From Clostridiales bacterium (GTDB lineage: Bacteria > Bacillota > Clostridia > Christensenellales > JAISNN01), in NCBI GenBank assembly GCA_031273965.1, contig JAISQX010000196.1:1-5848 (forward strand): a stretch of DNA of 5,848 nucleotides, given 5' to 3'. The notes under the pieces were generated by a model, which saw only the letters and a program-made list of their open reading frames with translations, searched no databases and had not been told where the DNA came from. Shown here in pieces: positions 1-5,400 of this stretch. Both the position numbers and the translations under genes were made by a program. Numbering within the stretch: position 1 is the stretch's first letter; the number at the start of each line of letters is the position of its first letter.

Positions 1-669
1 ATGAATATCATATTCCCCGTACTTTTAACGCTGATGAGCGCTTTGGGAGGCGTCGTAAGCGCCGCGTCGTACAAACCGCTCATGGCTACGCTTTCGGTCG
101 GAATAATTTCCGTAATAAACGGTATTGTGATGCCGTGCTTTATTGCGACGATACTTTTTTCAATTATAGGAAATATGTCGGACACCGTCAAAATAGATGG
201 ATTTCGTCGATTTTTTAAGACGGCGGCAAATTGGATTTTAGGCGGAATATTTACGATCTTTACATTGTTCATAACCGTCGAGGGTATAACCGGCGCGGCG
301 ATGGACAACGTGGCGATAAACGCCGTAAAATTTGCAGTATCAAGCTATGTGCCCATACTCGGCGGTTATATTTCCGACGGCTTCGATTTGGTTTTAGGCA
401 GCATTGTGCTTATAAAAAATGCGGTGGGCTTCACGGGGGTCGTCATTCTTTTGTCCGTTATCTTGTCACCCGTGCTTAGGATAGCCGTGTTTATACTTGC
501 TCTAAAGCTTACGGCGGCGATAGCCGAGCCGATAGCCGATAGGAGAATATCGAATATGATATCCGGACTCGCGTCAAATATGAAGTTGCTTGTATCCGCG
601 GTTTTGGGGGTGGGATTTATGTTTTTTATAACATCAATGCTTGTGATAATGACGGCGAACGTATTTTAA
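1..669 (+). CDS. spoIIIAE: Stage III sporulation protein AE, C-terminal part (cut by window start)
   Basis: This is a polytopic membrane protein of the mother-cell side of the SpoIIIA-SpoIIQ complex, which connects mother cell and forespore during engulfment. The visible 222 residues contain several hydrophobic segments. They carry family-like patterns: SALGGVVSAASYKPL near residues 13-27, a stretch around residues 101-142 with NVAINAVKFA, YVPILGGYISD and GSIVLIKNAVG, and a C-terminal hydrophobic helix. Bacillus SpoIIIAE is roughly 400 residues, so about the first half lies left of the window, and the Met at position 1 is probably internal. The call is firm because spoIIIAF, AG and AH follow in the canonical order. 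The stop is TAA at 667-669, followed by an 84-base gap before spoIIIAF. Confidence 0.93.
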   Translation: MNIIFPVLLTLMSALGGVVSAASYKPLMATLSVGIISVINGIVMPCFIATILFSIIGNMSDTVKIDGFRRFFKTAANWILGGIFTIFTLFITVEGITGAAMDNVAINAVKFAVSSYVPILGGYISDGFDLVLGSIVLIKNAVGFTGVVILLSVILSPVLRIAVFILALKLTAAIAEPIADRRISNMISGLASNMKLLVSAVLGVGFMFFITSMLVIMTANVF

Positions 670-753
670 ACGCAATTTCGCGTAAAAAAAAGAAAGAACT
701 GAAAACGCGATTATAAATGGAATAATCCGACGTCGATTATAAAGGGTAAAACT
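670..753 (+). other. spoIIIAE-spoIIIAF spacer with a small inverted repeat and a 10-bp direct repeat
   Basis: The 84-base gap contains TCGCGT (678-683) facing ACGCGA (705-710) across an A-rich loop, so a weak hairpin is possible. The 10-mer CGATTATAAA occurs at 708-717 and again at 734-743. The second copy runs into the AAAGGG that serves as ribosome binding site for spoIIIAF. No terminator or convincing promoter is visible, so the operon probably reads through. Confidence 0.4.
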
Positions 754-1236
754 ATGCTTTCTTGGATTATATCGATTGCGGGCGTAATGGTGCTTACCGT
801 ACTGCTTGACATAATTATGCCCGAAGGACAGACGAATAAATATATAAAAGGGATTTTTTCCGTGATTGTGACAATAGTCATAATAACTCCGATTACGGGT
901 TTTTTGAAAGGCGGAATTAATCTTGACGGTTTTTTTGATTTTTCATCGGGATACGATATTGATAACAACTATATTTACTCCGTGTACGCCGAAGCCGAAA
1001 GGCGCGAAGAAGCGGATATAAAAGACTATCTTATGGCGAATGACATAGAAATTGTTATGGCGGACATGGTTTTTGACGCGGCTGACAAAAAAAAACTCAA
1101 TTATATAAATATTTTTTTAGCGCAATCGGTCATTGACGGAGATTCCGCGCATATAAATATTAACGACAAAATAAAAGAGCTTTTATCACAGAGATACGGG
1201 CTAAAAAGGGAGGACATAAGGATTTTAATATGGTGA
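754..1236 (+). CDS. spoIIIAF: Stage III sporulation protein AF
   Basis: This 160-residue mother-cell membrane protein belongs to the SpoIIIA channel complex. It has two N-terminal transmembrane segments (about residues 4-21 and 33-51). They are joined by the short loop PEGQTNKYIK, which matches the characteristic P-E-G...K-Y-I-K pattern of SpoIIIAF. The remaining ~110 residues form a soluble domain that in the family has a ring-building-type fold. The ATG at 754 is preceded by AAAGGG at 741-746 with suitable spacing. The 3' end overlaps the start of spoIIIAG by 7 bases, which suggests translational coupling. Length is slightly shorter than, but in the range of, Bacillus homologues. Confidence 0.93.
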   Translation: MLSWIISIAGVMVLTVLLDIIMPEGQTNKYIKGIFSVIVTIVIITPITGFLKGGINLDGFFDFSSGYDIDNNYIYSVYAEAERREEADIKDYLMANDIEIVMADMVFDAADKKKLNYINIFLAQSVIDGDSAHININDKIKELLSQRYGLKREDIRILIW

Positions 1237-1838
1237 ATCAATTTGTGGAAACAAAAGCCACGGTAACGGATGCGGTGACCGAAAAGGACGGAACCTCGCA
1301 GTTTCGCAATCTGTATGGTAAATTGAAATCCGTTAAACACATCAAGATAATAGCCGCCGCGGTAATTATTGCAATCGTATTGCTTATCGTCGCCGCGACA
1401 TACGGGTCTATCAAGACAACGGCAAAAGAAGCGTCGGATCCTTTGAGGGAGCTTGAGATGCGGTTGGCAGCGATATTGTCCGAGATTGACGGCGCGGGAA
1501 AGGTAGACGTGATGATAATGTTTGACGGCGGAATAGAAGTAGTGACGGCGAATACCGTGACGTCTAACACAAACAAGACCACGGATTCAAGCGGAGGCGT
1601 GGACAGGGTGACCGAAACGTCAACCGAAACGAGCACGCCGATTTTGATAAATGACAACGGCGTGATGAGACCGGTGATATTAAAGGAAATAATGCCCGAT
1701 ATATTAGGGGTTATGATAGTGGCGGAAGGCGCGGATAATATGACGGTGCGAACCGAGTTGCTCAGGGCTTCGTCAAAAGTGCTTGATGTAAGTTCAGATA
1801 TAATAGAGATATTCACAAAGCAAAAAAGTAAAAAATAA
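1230..1838 (+). CDS. spoIIIAG: Stage III sporulation protein AG
   Basis: This 202-residue single-pass membrane protein has a soluble domain that, in Bacillus, assembles into a large ring in the intermembrane space between mother cell and forespore. Residues 1-36 are cytosolic and polar, and residues 37-57 form one strongly hydrophobic helix. The ring-building domain follows, beginning with LEMRLAAILSEIDGAGKV (residues 74-91). The motif KEIMPDILGVMIVAEGA (152-168) is typical of the family. A Thr/Ser/Asn-rich stretch at about residues 107-137 corresponds to the variable insertion in the family's beta region. The start at 1230 has AAGGA at 1218-1222 as ribosome binding site. A stronger AGGGAGG lies further up at 1207-1213. 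A GTG at 1233 is a less likely alternative start. Confidence 0.94.
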   Translation: MVNQFVETKATVTDAVTEKDGTSQFRNLYGKLKSVKHIKIIAAAVIIAIVLLIVAATYGSIKTTAKEASDPLRELEMRLAAILSEIDGAGKVDVMIMFDGGIEVVTANTVTSNTNKTTDSSGGVDRVTETSTETSTPILINDNGVMRPVILKEIMPDILGVMIVAEGADNMTVRTELLRASSKVLDVSSDIIEIFTKQKSKK

Positions 1839-1966
1839 CCGAAATATATGGAAAAGATAGTTGAATTTAGGCATATCAAACAATAGAATATTTTTTTGTA
1901 TACCACTGTGTAAACAAGAAAAAATATATTTTATCATTATAAAAAAGGAGTTATAAAAAGAAAATT
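1839..1966 (+). other. spoIIIAG-spoIIIAH spacer, AT-rich with a hairpin
   Basis: This 128-base gap is unusually long for adjacent genes of one operon. The arms ATATTTTTT (1888-1896) and AAAAAATAT (1919-1927) are perfectly complementary and could form an AU-rich hairpin ahead of spoIIIAH. A purine-rich AAAGGAG lies at 1944-1950. I looked for sigma-E or sigma-A promoter boxes and found no pair I would defend, although an internal promoter cannot be excluded. Confidence 0.35.
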
Positions 1967-2446
1967 ATGGCAGCGAACAAGAAAAAAATCATTATTTTGT
2001 GCACAATGGTAGTATTGCTTATAGCGTCGGGTTTTTTGAACTACTACCTGACTAACAATACGCCCGTAGATACGGGCGACAATGACACCGGTGTGGCGTC
2101 GTGGGTAACGATGGCAAAATCCCAGCGCCAAATGCGCAGAAACGAGGAAATGGCGTTTTACGACGCTATAATCAATTCCGAGACGACGACGGCGGAGGCG
2201 AAACAAGCCGCGGAAGCCGCCAAACTTCAGATAATAAACAACATTGAGATAGAAACGAACGTTGAAACCTATGTAATGGGAAAGGGGCATCAAGCGGCGG
2301 TGGTTACTTGTAGCACGAACAGCATAAACGTAGTGGTAGTGGACAATGATTTGACGGGGACGGAAGTAAGCGTAATAAAGAACTATATCATAGGAAACAC
2401 CGATTATAAGCTGAATCAGATATACATTACGCCATATACGGTATAA
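1967..2446 (+). CDS. spoIIIAH: Stage III sporulation protein AH
   Basis: This 159-residue protein is the mother-cell partner of forespore SpoIIQ. A short basic N-terminus (MAANKKK) is followed by one transmembrane helix (about residues 8-26). A short linker and a charged helical stretch (KSQRQMRRNEEMAFYDAII, residues 51-69) come next. The C-terminal YscJ/FliF-like ring domain follows, with IETNVETYVMGKGHQAAVV, NVVVVDNDLTGTEV and the final QIYITPY. It is shorter than the ~218-residue Bacillus protein, mostly in the linker after the membrane helix. The best ribosome binding site (AAAGGAG, 1944-1950) ends 16 bases before the ATG, which is longer than usual. There is no better in-frame start in between except a rare ATT at 1964. 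Confidence 0.93.
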   Translation: MAANKKKIIILCTMVVLLIASGFLNYYLTNNTPVDTGDNDTGVASWVTMAKSQRQMRRNEEMAFYDAIINSETTTAEAKQAAEAAKLQIINNIEIETNVETYVMGKGHQAAVVTCSTNSINVVVVDNDLTGTEVSVIKNYIIGNTDYKLNQIYITPYTV

Positions 2447-2487
2447 TAAAAATAATTAAAAAGCGACAGCCTTTGCGAGGGCTGTCG
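2445..2487 (-). terminator. Intrinsic terminator for leftward transcription
   Basis: CGACAGCC (2464-2471) and GGCTGTCG (2480-2487) form a perfect 8-bp stem with an 8-base loop. Read on the minus strand, the stem is followed at once by CTTTTT and a further T-rich tract down to about 2445. On the plus strand it is followed by TAAGACTG with no T-run. The terminator therefore works leftward. It would end the candidate RNA at 2455-2714 and any readthrough from the phosphodiesterase gene. It lies just past the spoIIIAH stop, so it also limits antisense transcription into that gene. Confidence 0.75.
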
Positions 2488-2714
2488 TAAGACTGTATAC
2501 AAAAACGGCTTCTTCAAGGGATTATTCCGCAACCTCAAAGCTTGTTTAATTTTTTAACGGATTATTTTTGCCGCAAAAGCCTTCTTTTCTTGCCGGTAGC
2601 GTCGCTATCGTTTGTAAAAATAAGTCGCTTTACAACAAAAATCCTATCACTCAAATTCTCAAAAGCCTTTGTCAACAAGCCCTTGAAGAAGCTTCTCTTA
2701 TCTTCCGTTCGGGC
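2455..2714 (-). ncRNA. Candidate structured non-coding RNA, family unknown
   Basis: No convincing protein gene fits here, but complementary segments nest in order. The outer helix is GCTTCTTCAAGGG (2508-2520) with CCCTTGAAGAAGC (2680-2692), 13 perfect pairs. CTTGTT (2541-2546) with AACAAG (2674-2679) continues it, leaving a one-sided 20-base bulge (2521-2540). An inner stem pairs GGATT and TTTG (2559-2563, 2567-2570) with CAAAAATCC (2636-2644). Inside it are three hairpins: 2571-2596, 2597-2607 and 2612-2635 (TTGTAAA/TTTACAA). The minus strand is favoured because a promoter-like pair lies upstream (2721-2749) and a T-tract terminator lies at the 3' end. The outer helix spans 185 nt, a size compatible with 6S RNA, but the branched interior is not typical of 6S. 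The ends are inferred. Confidence 0.5.
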
Positions 2715-2720
2715 TTACAC

Positions 2721-2749
2721 ATAAAAATGTGCAAACGTTATTTTGGCAA
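2721..2749 (-). promoter_or_regulatory. Possible sigma-A promoter for the candidate RNA
   Basis: On the minus strand TTGCCA (2749-2744) is followed after exactly 17 bases by TTTTAT (2726-2721), giving 5/6 and 4/6 matches to the consensus boxes. Transcription would start near 2714, about 20 bases before the outer helix of the candidate RNA. The -10 box is poor, so this is suggestive only. The rest of the stretch up to the phosphodiesterase stop (2750-2832) shows nothing recognisable. Confidence 0.35.
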
Positions 2750-2832
2750 GGCGGTATCTTATCTTTACTTATTATGTTTTTTTTCGATAGCTATGGGCTT
2801 TATTTGAAAAATATACGATATGAAGGGCTTGC

Positions 2833-3582
2833 TTAGCCCGGCAAGAAGCCTTCGAAGATATAGTTATCGCATATTTCTTCGGCTGTTTTTCGTTCTTCAT
2901 CGGTTTTTACCGTCCAAGCAAGAAGCTTTTTGCCTTCGTGCTTCGCCATGTCGACATATTTATTCGGCAGATTCGAAATATTATACGCTATAAAATCGGG
3001 TTTGTTTAGCTTTCGAAACTTAAGAGCGCTCAGGGCGGAGATAAGAGCTTTTTCCAGGCGGCGCGTTCCTTCGTAATATGCCGCCAATTGTCCGCGGTAA
3101 ACGTCGGGCGCGTGGCGCTTGAACCAAGAAACGGACATGGGATTAAATGATTGTACGGCGTAATCGCCTTTATAGTCTTTCAATATTTCAAATAGAGCCG
3201 ATTCTAACTTTCCGTTGAACGTTAAGGATTTCAATTCGAGAAGCAGACCGGCTTTTCCGTTTACAAGAGCCAACAAGTCTTCCAAAAGAGGGATTGTGTT
3301 TTCCGTTCCTTTTAGTTTGTAATTTTTTAAGTCGGAAGAAGTCAAGTCGCTGATTTTTGAGTCTACGCCGCACATACGCGCGGTATTCAGGTCATGAAAA
3401 ACGGCTATTTTTCCGTCTTTTAAGATATAAAGATCGGTTTCTATATTATATCCATTATCGATTGCGTTTTGAAATGCGGGTAGGGAATTTTCGGGATACA
3501 AATCGTTATGCAGACCGCGGTGGGCAATACGCCGCGCATAGAGCCAATCGGCGCCGCGGATTATGTCTTTATCGTTTTCCAT
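2833..3582 (-). CDS. Glycerophosphodiester phosphodiesterase, cytosolic type
   Basis: This 249-residue GDPD-family TIM-barrel enzyme would hydrolyse glycerophosphodiesters from phospholipid turnover to glycerol-3-phosphate and an alcohol, using a divalent metal ion. The key family residues are present in order: H21-R22 (AHRG), P30-E31-N32, E48 and D50 (IETD), H63 (VFHD), E116 and K118 (LELK), SFN at 145-147 and W223-T224 near the C-terminus. No signal peptide or membrane helix is seen, and the length is typical of the intracellular form. The ATG has GGAG at 3594-3591 with an 8-base spacer and a near-consensus promoter upstream. The gene is monocistronic in this window. A short 5-bp hairpin at its stop has no T-run, and the next good leftward terminator is at 2487-2445. 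The exact substrate cannot be read from the sequence. Confidence 0.93.
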   Translation of the reverse strand: MENDKDIIRGADWLYARRIAHRGLHNDLYPENSLPAFQNAIDNGYNIETDLYILKDGKIAVFHDLNTARMCGVDSKISDLTSSDLKNYKLKGTENTIPLLEDLLALVNGKAGLLLELKSLTFNGKLESALFEILKDYKGDYAVQSFNPMSVSWFKRHAPDVYRGQLAAYYEGTRRLEKALISALSALKFRKLNKPDFIAYNISNLPNKYVDMAKHEGKKLLAWTVKTDEERKTAEEICDNYIFEGFLPG

Positions 3583-3632
3583 AAAATAATCTCCGATTTT
3601 ATTTGCATAGATATTTGTTTGTTGCTATAATA

Positions 3633-3661
3633 ATTATATATTTTTTATTAGCGAAAGTCAA
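3633..3661 (-). promoter_or_regulatory. Sigma-A promoter of the phosphodiesterase gene
   Basis: On the minus strand TTGACT (3661-3656) and TATAAT (3638-3633) are separated by exactly 17 bases, giving 5/6 and 6/6 matches to the housekeeping consensus. A start near 3626 would give a leader of about 44 bases to the ATG at 3582. This is the best promoter in the window. Confidence 0.8.
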
Positions 3662-3693
3662 CGGAAACGCCTATGTCGAATTTACGCAACATA

Positions 3694-3832
3694 AAAGGCA
3701 TATTTTGTCTATTTTTGCCTTTGAGCGCATTATATTTTCCGGGCGCGGCGATGCGGCGACGGCAATAAATGCCTTTTTTTGATAATAAGGATTTCCTAAA
3801 ATCCGCTCTTTTTAGATTGACGTGAACACGTC
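3694..3832 (+). promoter_or_regulatory. Hairpin-rich leader before the cysteine-rich protein gene
   Basis: Several complementary segments lie in the ~240 bases before the GTG at 3872. AAAGGCA (3694-3700) pairs with TGCCTTT (3716-3722). GGCA (3761-3764) pairs with TGCC (3770-3773), followed by seven T (3774-3780) as in a weak intrinsic terminator. GGATTT (3789-3794) pairs with AAATCC (3799-3804), followed soon by TTTTT. GACGTGAACACGTC (3819-3832) is self-complementary. The first and second pairs can swap partners, since AAAGGCA also matches TGCCTTT at 3770-3776. That is the kind of arrangement seen in attenuators, but no known riboswitch consensus was recognised. A possible weak promoter, TTGTCT (3705-3710) with CATTAT 17 bases on, is not convincing. 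Confidence 0.35.
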
Positions 3833-3871
3833 CTAAAAGCGGCGTTAAAAAATGCGGAGGAAACAGAGTCT

Positions 3872-4105
3872 GTGAGCGAGAGCAACTGCTATAGGTATTT
3901 TTCAAATAAGGATTGCGAATATTACGCCGTATGTCATGGCGGAGTGGAGAAAAACTGCCTTTTTTGCTTTTGTCCTCTCTATAATCTCGATTGCCGCGGC
4001 AATTTCAAAATATTAAATAACGGGTTAAAAGACTGCTCGGATTGCTTCATTCCACATGCAAAAAGCGGTTACGACTATATTATGACTTTTTTGGTTAGGA
4101 AATAG
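3872..4105 (+). CDS. Cysteine-rich small domain protein (PF04071-like)
   Basis: This 77-residue protein fits the cysteine-rich small domain family, a probable metal-binding module of unknown function common in Clostridia. The features seen are YRYFSNKDCEYYAVCHGG near the start, the central NCLFCFCPLY, then DCRGNFK, and KDCSDCFIPHAKSGYDYI towards the end. There are nine cysteines, and conserved His residues accompany them. No signal peptide or membrane helix is seen. The start is GTG at 3872, supported by GGAGG at 3856-3860 with an 11-base spacer; no in-frame ATG is available. The MGMT-family gene follows 44 bases later with its own strong ribosome binding site, and the two probably share a transcript. 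In other bacteria this domain can occur near cobalamin genes, but none are visible here. Confidence 0.85.
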   Translation: MSESNCYRYFSNKDCEYYAVCHGGVEKNCLFCFCPLYNLDCRGNFKILNNGLKDCSDCFIPHAKSGYDYIMTFLVRK

Positions 4106-4149
4106 ATATATATCGGTTATTATGAAAATATTAGAACGGAGGGTTTGTT

Positions 4150-4449
4150 ATGGGCTTTTTTGAAGACGTATACCGTGTAGTAAAAGAAATTCCCTCGGGA
4201 ACCGTCATGAGTTACGGAACGGTAGCCGCAAAGAGCGGCAATCCGCGCGCGGCGCGCCAAGTGGGGTGGGCGTTGCATGTAAATCCGGACCCCGATAATA
4301 TCCCTTGTCACAGAGTCGTGACAAAAGCCGGCGGATGCAGCCGCGCCTTTGCTTTTGGGGGCGAATCGGCGCAGAGAAACATGCTGCTTTCGGAGGGCGT
4401 TGAGTTTATAGGCGACAATGTAAACATGAAAAAGCACTCTTGTTTATAA
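4150..4449 (+). CDS. MGMT-family (O6-alkylguanine-DNA alkyltransferase-like) protein
   Basis: This 99-residue protein consists only of the DNA-binding/active-site domain of O6-methylguanine-DNA methyltransferases. Visible motifs are the N-terminal FEDVYRVVKEIPSGTVMSYG (residues 4-23), with the conserved Tyr22. NPRAARQVGWAL (31-42) follows, with the Arg36 position that flips the damaged base. NPDPDNIPCHRVV (45-57) carries the acceptor Cys53, and FAFGGESAQRNMLLSEGV closes the domain. True alkyltransferase-like (Atl) proteins replace this Cys, so direct repair is chemically possible here. However, the usual N-terminal domain of full MGMT/Ogt is absent, and many such short proteins are untested. 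The ATG has GGAGGG at 4138-4143, 6 bases away. A 6-bp inverted repeat (4436-4441/4448-4453) spans the stop but has no T-run. Confidence 0.9.
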   Translation: MGFFEDVYRVVKEIPSGTVMSYGTVAAKSGNPRAARQVGWALHVNPDPDNIPCHRVVTKAGGCSRAFAFGGESAQRNMLLSEGVEFIGDNVNMKKHSCL

Positions 4450-4473
4450 GAGTCCAGACCATAGACATCCACC

Positions 4474-4501
4474 TTAAGCGTTTGATTTTTTGTCGTATAA
4501 T
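4474..4501 (+). promoter_or_regulatory. Possible promoter before a short ORF
   Basis: A perfect TATAAT (4496-4501) has a weak upstream box TTAAGC (4474-4479) at 16 bases. Downstream, GAGGTGG (4517-4523) and ATG at 4530 have ribosome-binding-site spacing. The ordered -10, ribosome binding site and start codon look like the 5' end of a gene. Confidence 0.4.
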
Positions 4502-4529
4502 AGAAGCATAGTAATTGAGGTGGGTTATT

Positions 4530-4712
4530 ATGTTGAGCGCTGTTATTGCCGTATCGTTGCCGCGGGCGGGAGCTTTAATATTTTGCTTTGTCAACGCGGC
4601 GCTTTATACGGAACGGAAAACTCTACTATTCCAGTGGAATACGGCGCGATATCGTACTGTTGATAATAAATTATCAGACCTTTGTCGGAGACATAAAAAT
4701 TCTCGGGATTAA
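4530..4712 (+). CDS. Short unrecognised ORF, possibly the 5' remnant of a gene
   Basis: The ATG at 4530 has GAGGTGG six bases upstream and a TATAAT before that. It opens a 60-residue frame. About the first 26 residues are hydrophobic (MLSAVIAVSLPRAGALIFCF and on). From 4591 the frame runs antisense over the end of the DUF3298-like gene and becomes polar and arginine-rich, as expected of a shadow frame. The signals and the first ~20 codons may therefore be the head of a gene whose body was lost at a junction near 4590. A genuine small membrane peptide is also possible. No family was recognised. Confidence 0.2.
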   Translation: MLSAVIAVSLPRAGALIFCFVNAALYTERKTLLFQWNTARYRTVDNKLSDLCRRHKNSRD

Positions 4713-5097
4713 AGTTTTTTTTCAAAAGCTCTTTATAATCATTAAAAAATATCGACGGATTTTCTTTCATTCGTTCCTCGGCTTGCTTTAGAATATCTTT
4801 TTTTGCAAGTTCAACTTCTTCTTCGCTTCTTAAAAAATCTCTTAGCCGCAAAACTTTTCCCCTTACAGGGTCAAACGTCCTCGAAGTTCGCGTCGTGATT
4901 CCGTGCGCTCCGCCCGTATATACGTAATTATCACGATAATAACTGAATATTCCGTTTTTATCGTAAGTTACGGAGTATTTCGTTGTGTTTTCGTTCTCGT
5001 TTTCGGGTTTTTCAAAGTAACTTGCGTTTTCGTCGAAAAAATAATATTCCGCCGCGTTGTGATTATATAATTCGGTATAAAGATTTAAGTAGTTCAT
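4591..5097 (-). CDS. DUF3298-domain protein (RsiV-like), apparently short at the N-terminus
   Basis: These 168 residues match the DUF3298 domain found with DUF4163 in extracytoplasmic proteins such as the lysozyme-sensing anti-sigma factor RsiV. Features are YSVTYDKNGIFSYYRDNYVY, the signature GGAHG (residues 62-66), GKVLRLRDFL and ENFYVSDKGLIIYYQQYDIAPYSTG (132-156). The C-terminus, EFSVPYKAPR, looks complete. Family members normally start with a signal peptide or membrane anchor and the first part of DUF4163. Here neither is present, and residue 1 seems to fall inside the DUF4163 region. The ATG has AAAGGG 6 bases upstream, and an in-frame TAG lies about 27 bases before the ATG. The gene is either 5'-truncated or a cytosolic variant. 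Function is unknown; a link to cell-envelope sensing is only a family-level guess. Confidence 0.75.
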   Translation of the reverse strand: MNYLNLYTELYNHNAAEYYFFDENASYFEKPENENENTTKYSVTYDKNGIFSYYRDNYVYTGGAHGITTRTSRTFDPVRGKVLRLRDFLRSEEEVELAKKDILKQAEERMKENPSIFFNDYKELLKKNFNPENFYVSDKGLIIYYQQYDIAPYSTGIVEFSVPYKAPR

Positions 5098-5289
5098 ACG
5101 ATTCCCTTTATTTTTTTGCTATGTATGTAATATGTCTTAAAACAAAAAAACTATTCGGCATAATATCGAAACCTTTAACCGGACAGCAAATAAAATTTAA
5201 TCATTTAGAGGAGTTTGCGCGCGTATTAACGCATTAATTCAGCCGCGGAAGTTATGGCGCGCGTATTTTATCCGGGTGAAAGGCTGTCG

Positions 5290-5368
5290 GTAAAGGATTT
5301 TTCTTTACAAATCCGCATTTAACTGTTAAAATGTAACTATAATCCGTCGATAAATTTTTTGACGGATT
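5290..5368. repeat. Cluster of short perfect inverted repeats
   Basis: GTAAAG (5290-5295) pairs with CTTTAC (5303-5308). The overlapping GGATTT (5295-5300) pairs with AAATCC (5309-5314), so only one of the two hairpins can form at a time. TTTAAC-T-GTTAAA (5318-5330) is a 13-base palindrome of operator-like form. AATCCGTC (5341-5348) and GACGGATT (5361-5368) form an 8-bp stem around a 12-base AT-rich loop. None has a T-run typical of a terminator on the plus strand. Confidence 0.5.
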
Positions 5369-5400
5369 GAGCGGCACAGGCGCTTGTGAAGTCATTCCTC

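Noticed and set aside
1238..1906. Minus-strand ORF of 222 residues over spoIIIAG
   Set aside because: It is antisense to a clearly recognised gene, and its Ser/Thr/Ile-rich composition is typical of a shadow frame.
1839..1966. Sigma-E promoter before spoIIIAH
   Set aside because: Partial matches such as CATATCAAA at 1872 lack a -35 box at the right distance.
2455..2714. Naming the candidate RNA as 6S RNA
   Set aside because: Size and the long closing helix fit, but the interior appears to branch into three hairpins, and no diagnostic 6S sequence could be verified by eye.
2542..2807. Two overlapping plus-strand ORFs of 60 and 79 residues
   Set aside because: They overlap each other in different frames, lack good ribosome binding sites, resemble no family and lie over the nested inverted repeats, which explain the region better.
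2825..2839. Hairpin GGGCT/AGCCC at the phosphodiesterase stop as its terminator
   Set aside because: Only a 5-bp stem, and the downstream minus-strand sequence TTCATATCG is not a T-run.
3648..3905. Minus-strand ORF of 85 residues
   Set aside because: It is basic with no recognisable domain, overlaps the phosphodiesterase promoter and the start of the cysteine-rich gene, and looks like a chance frame in the leader.
4120..4437. Minus-strand ORF of 105 residues
   Set aside because: It is antisense to the MGMT-family gene with its conserved PCHRVV motif.
4436..4453. Inverted repeat ACTCTT/AAGAGT as terminator of the MGMT-family gene
   Set aside because: The stem is short and AT-containing, and no T-run follows.
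5217..5267. Direct repeat GCGCGCGTATT twice at 40-base spacing as a repeat array
   Set aside because: There are only two copies with unrelated spacing sequence, so a CRISPR or iteron array is not supported.
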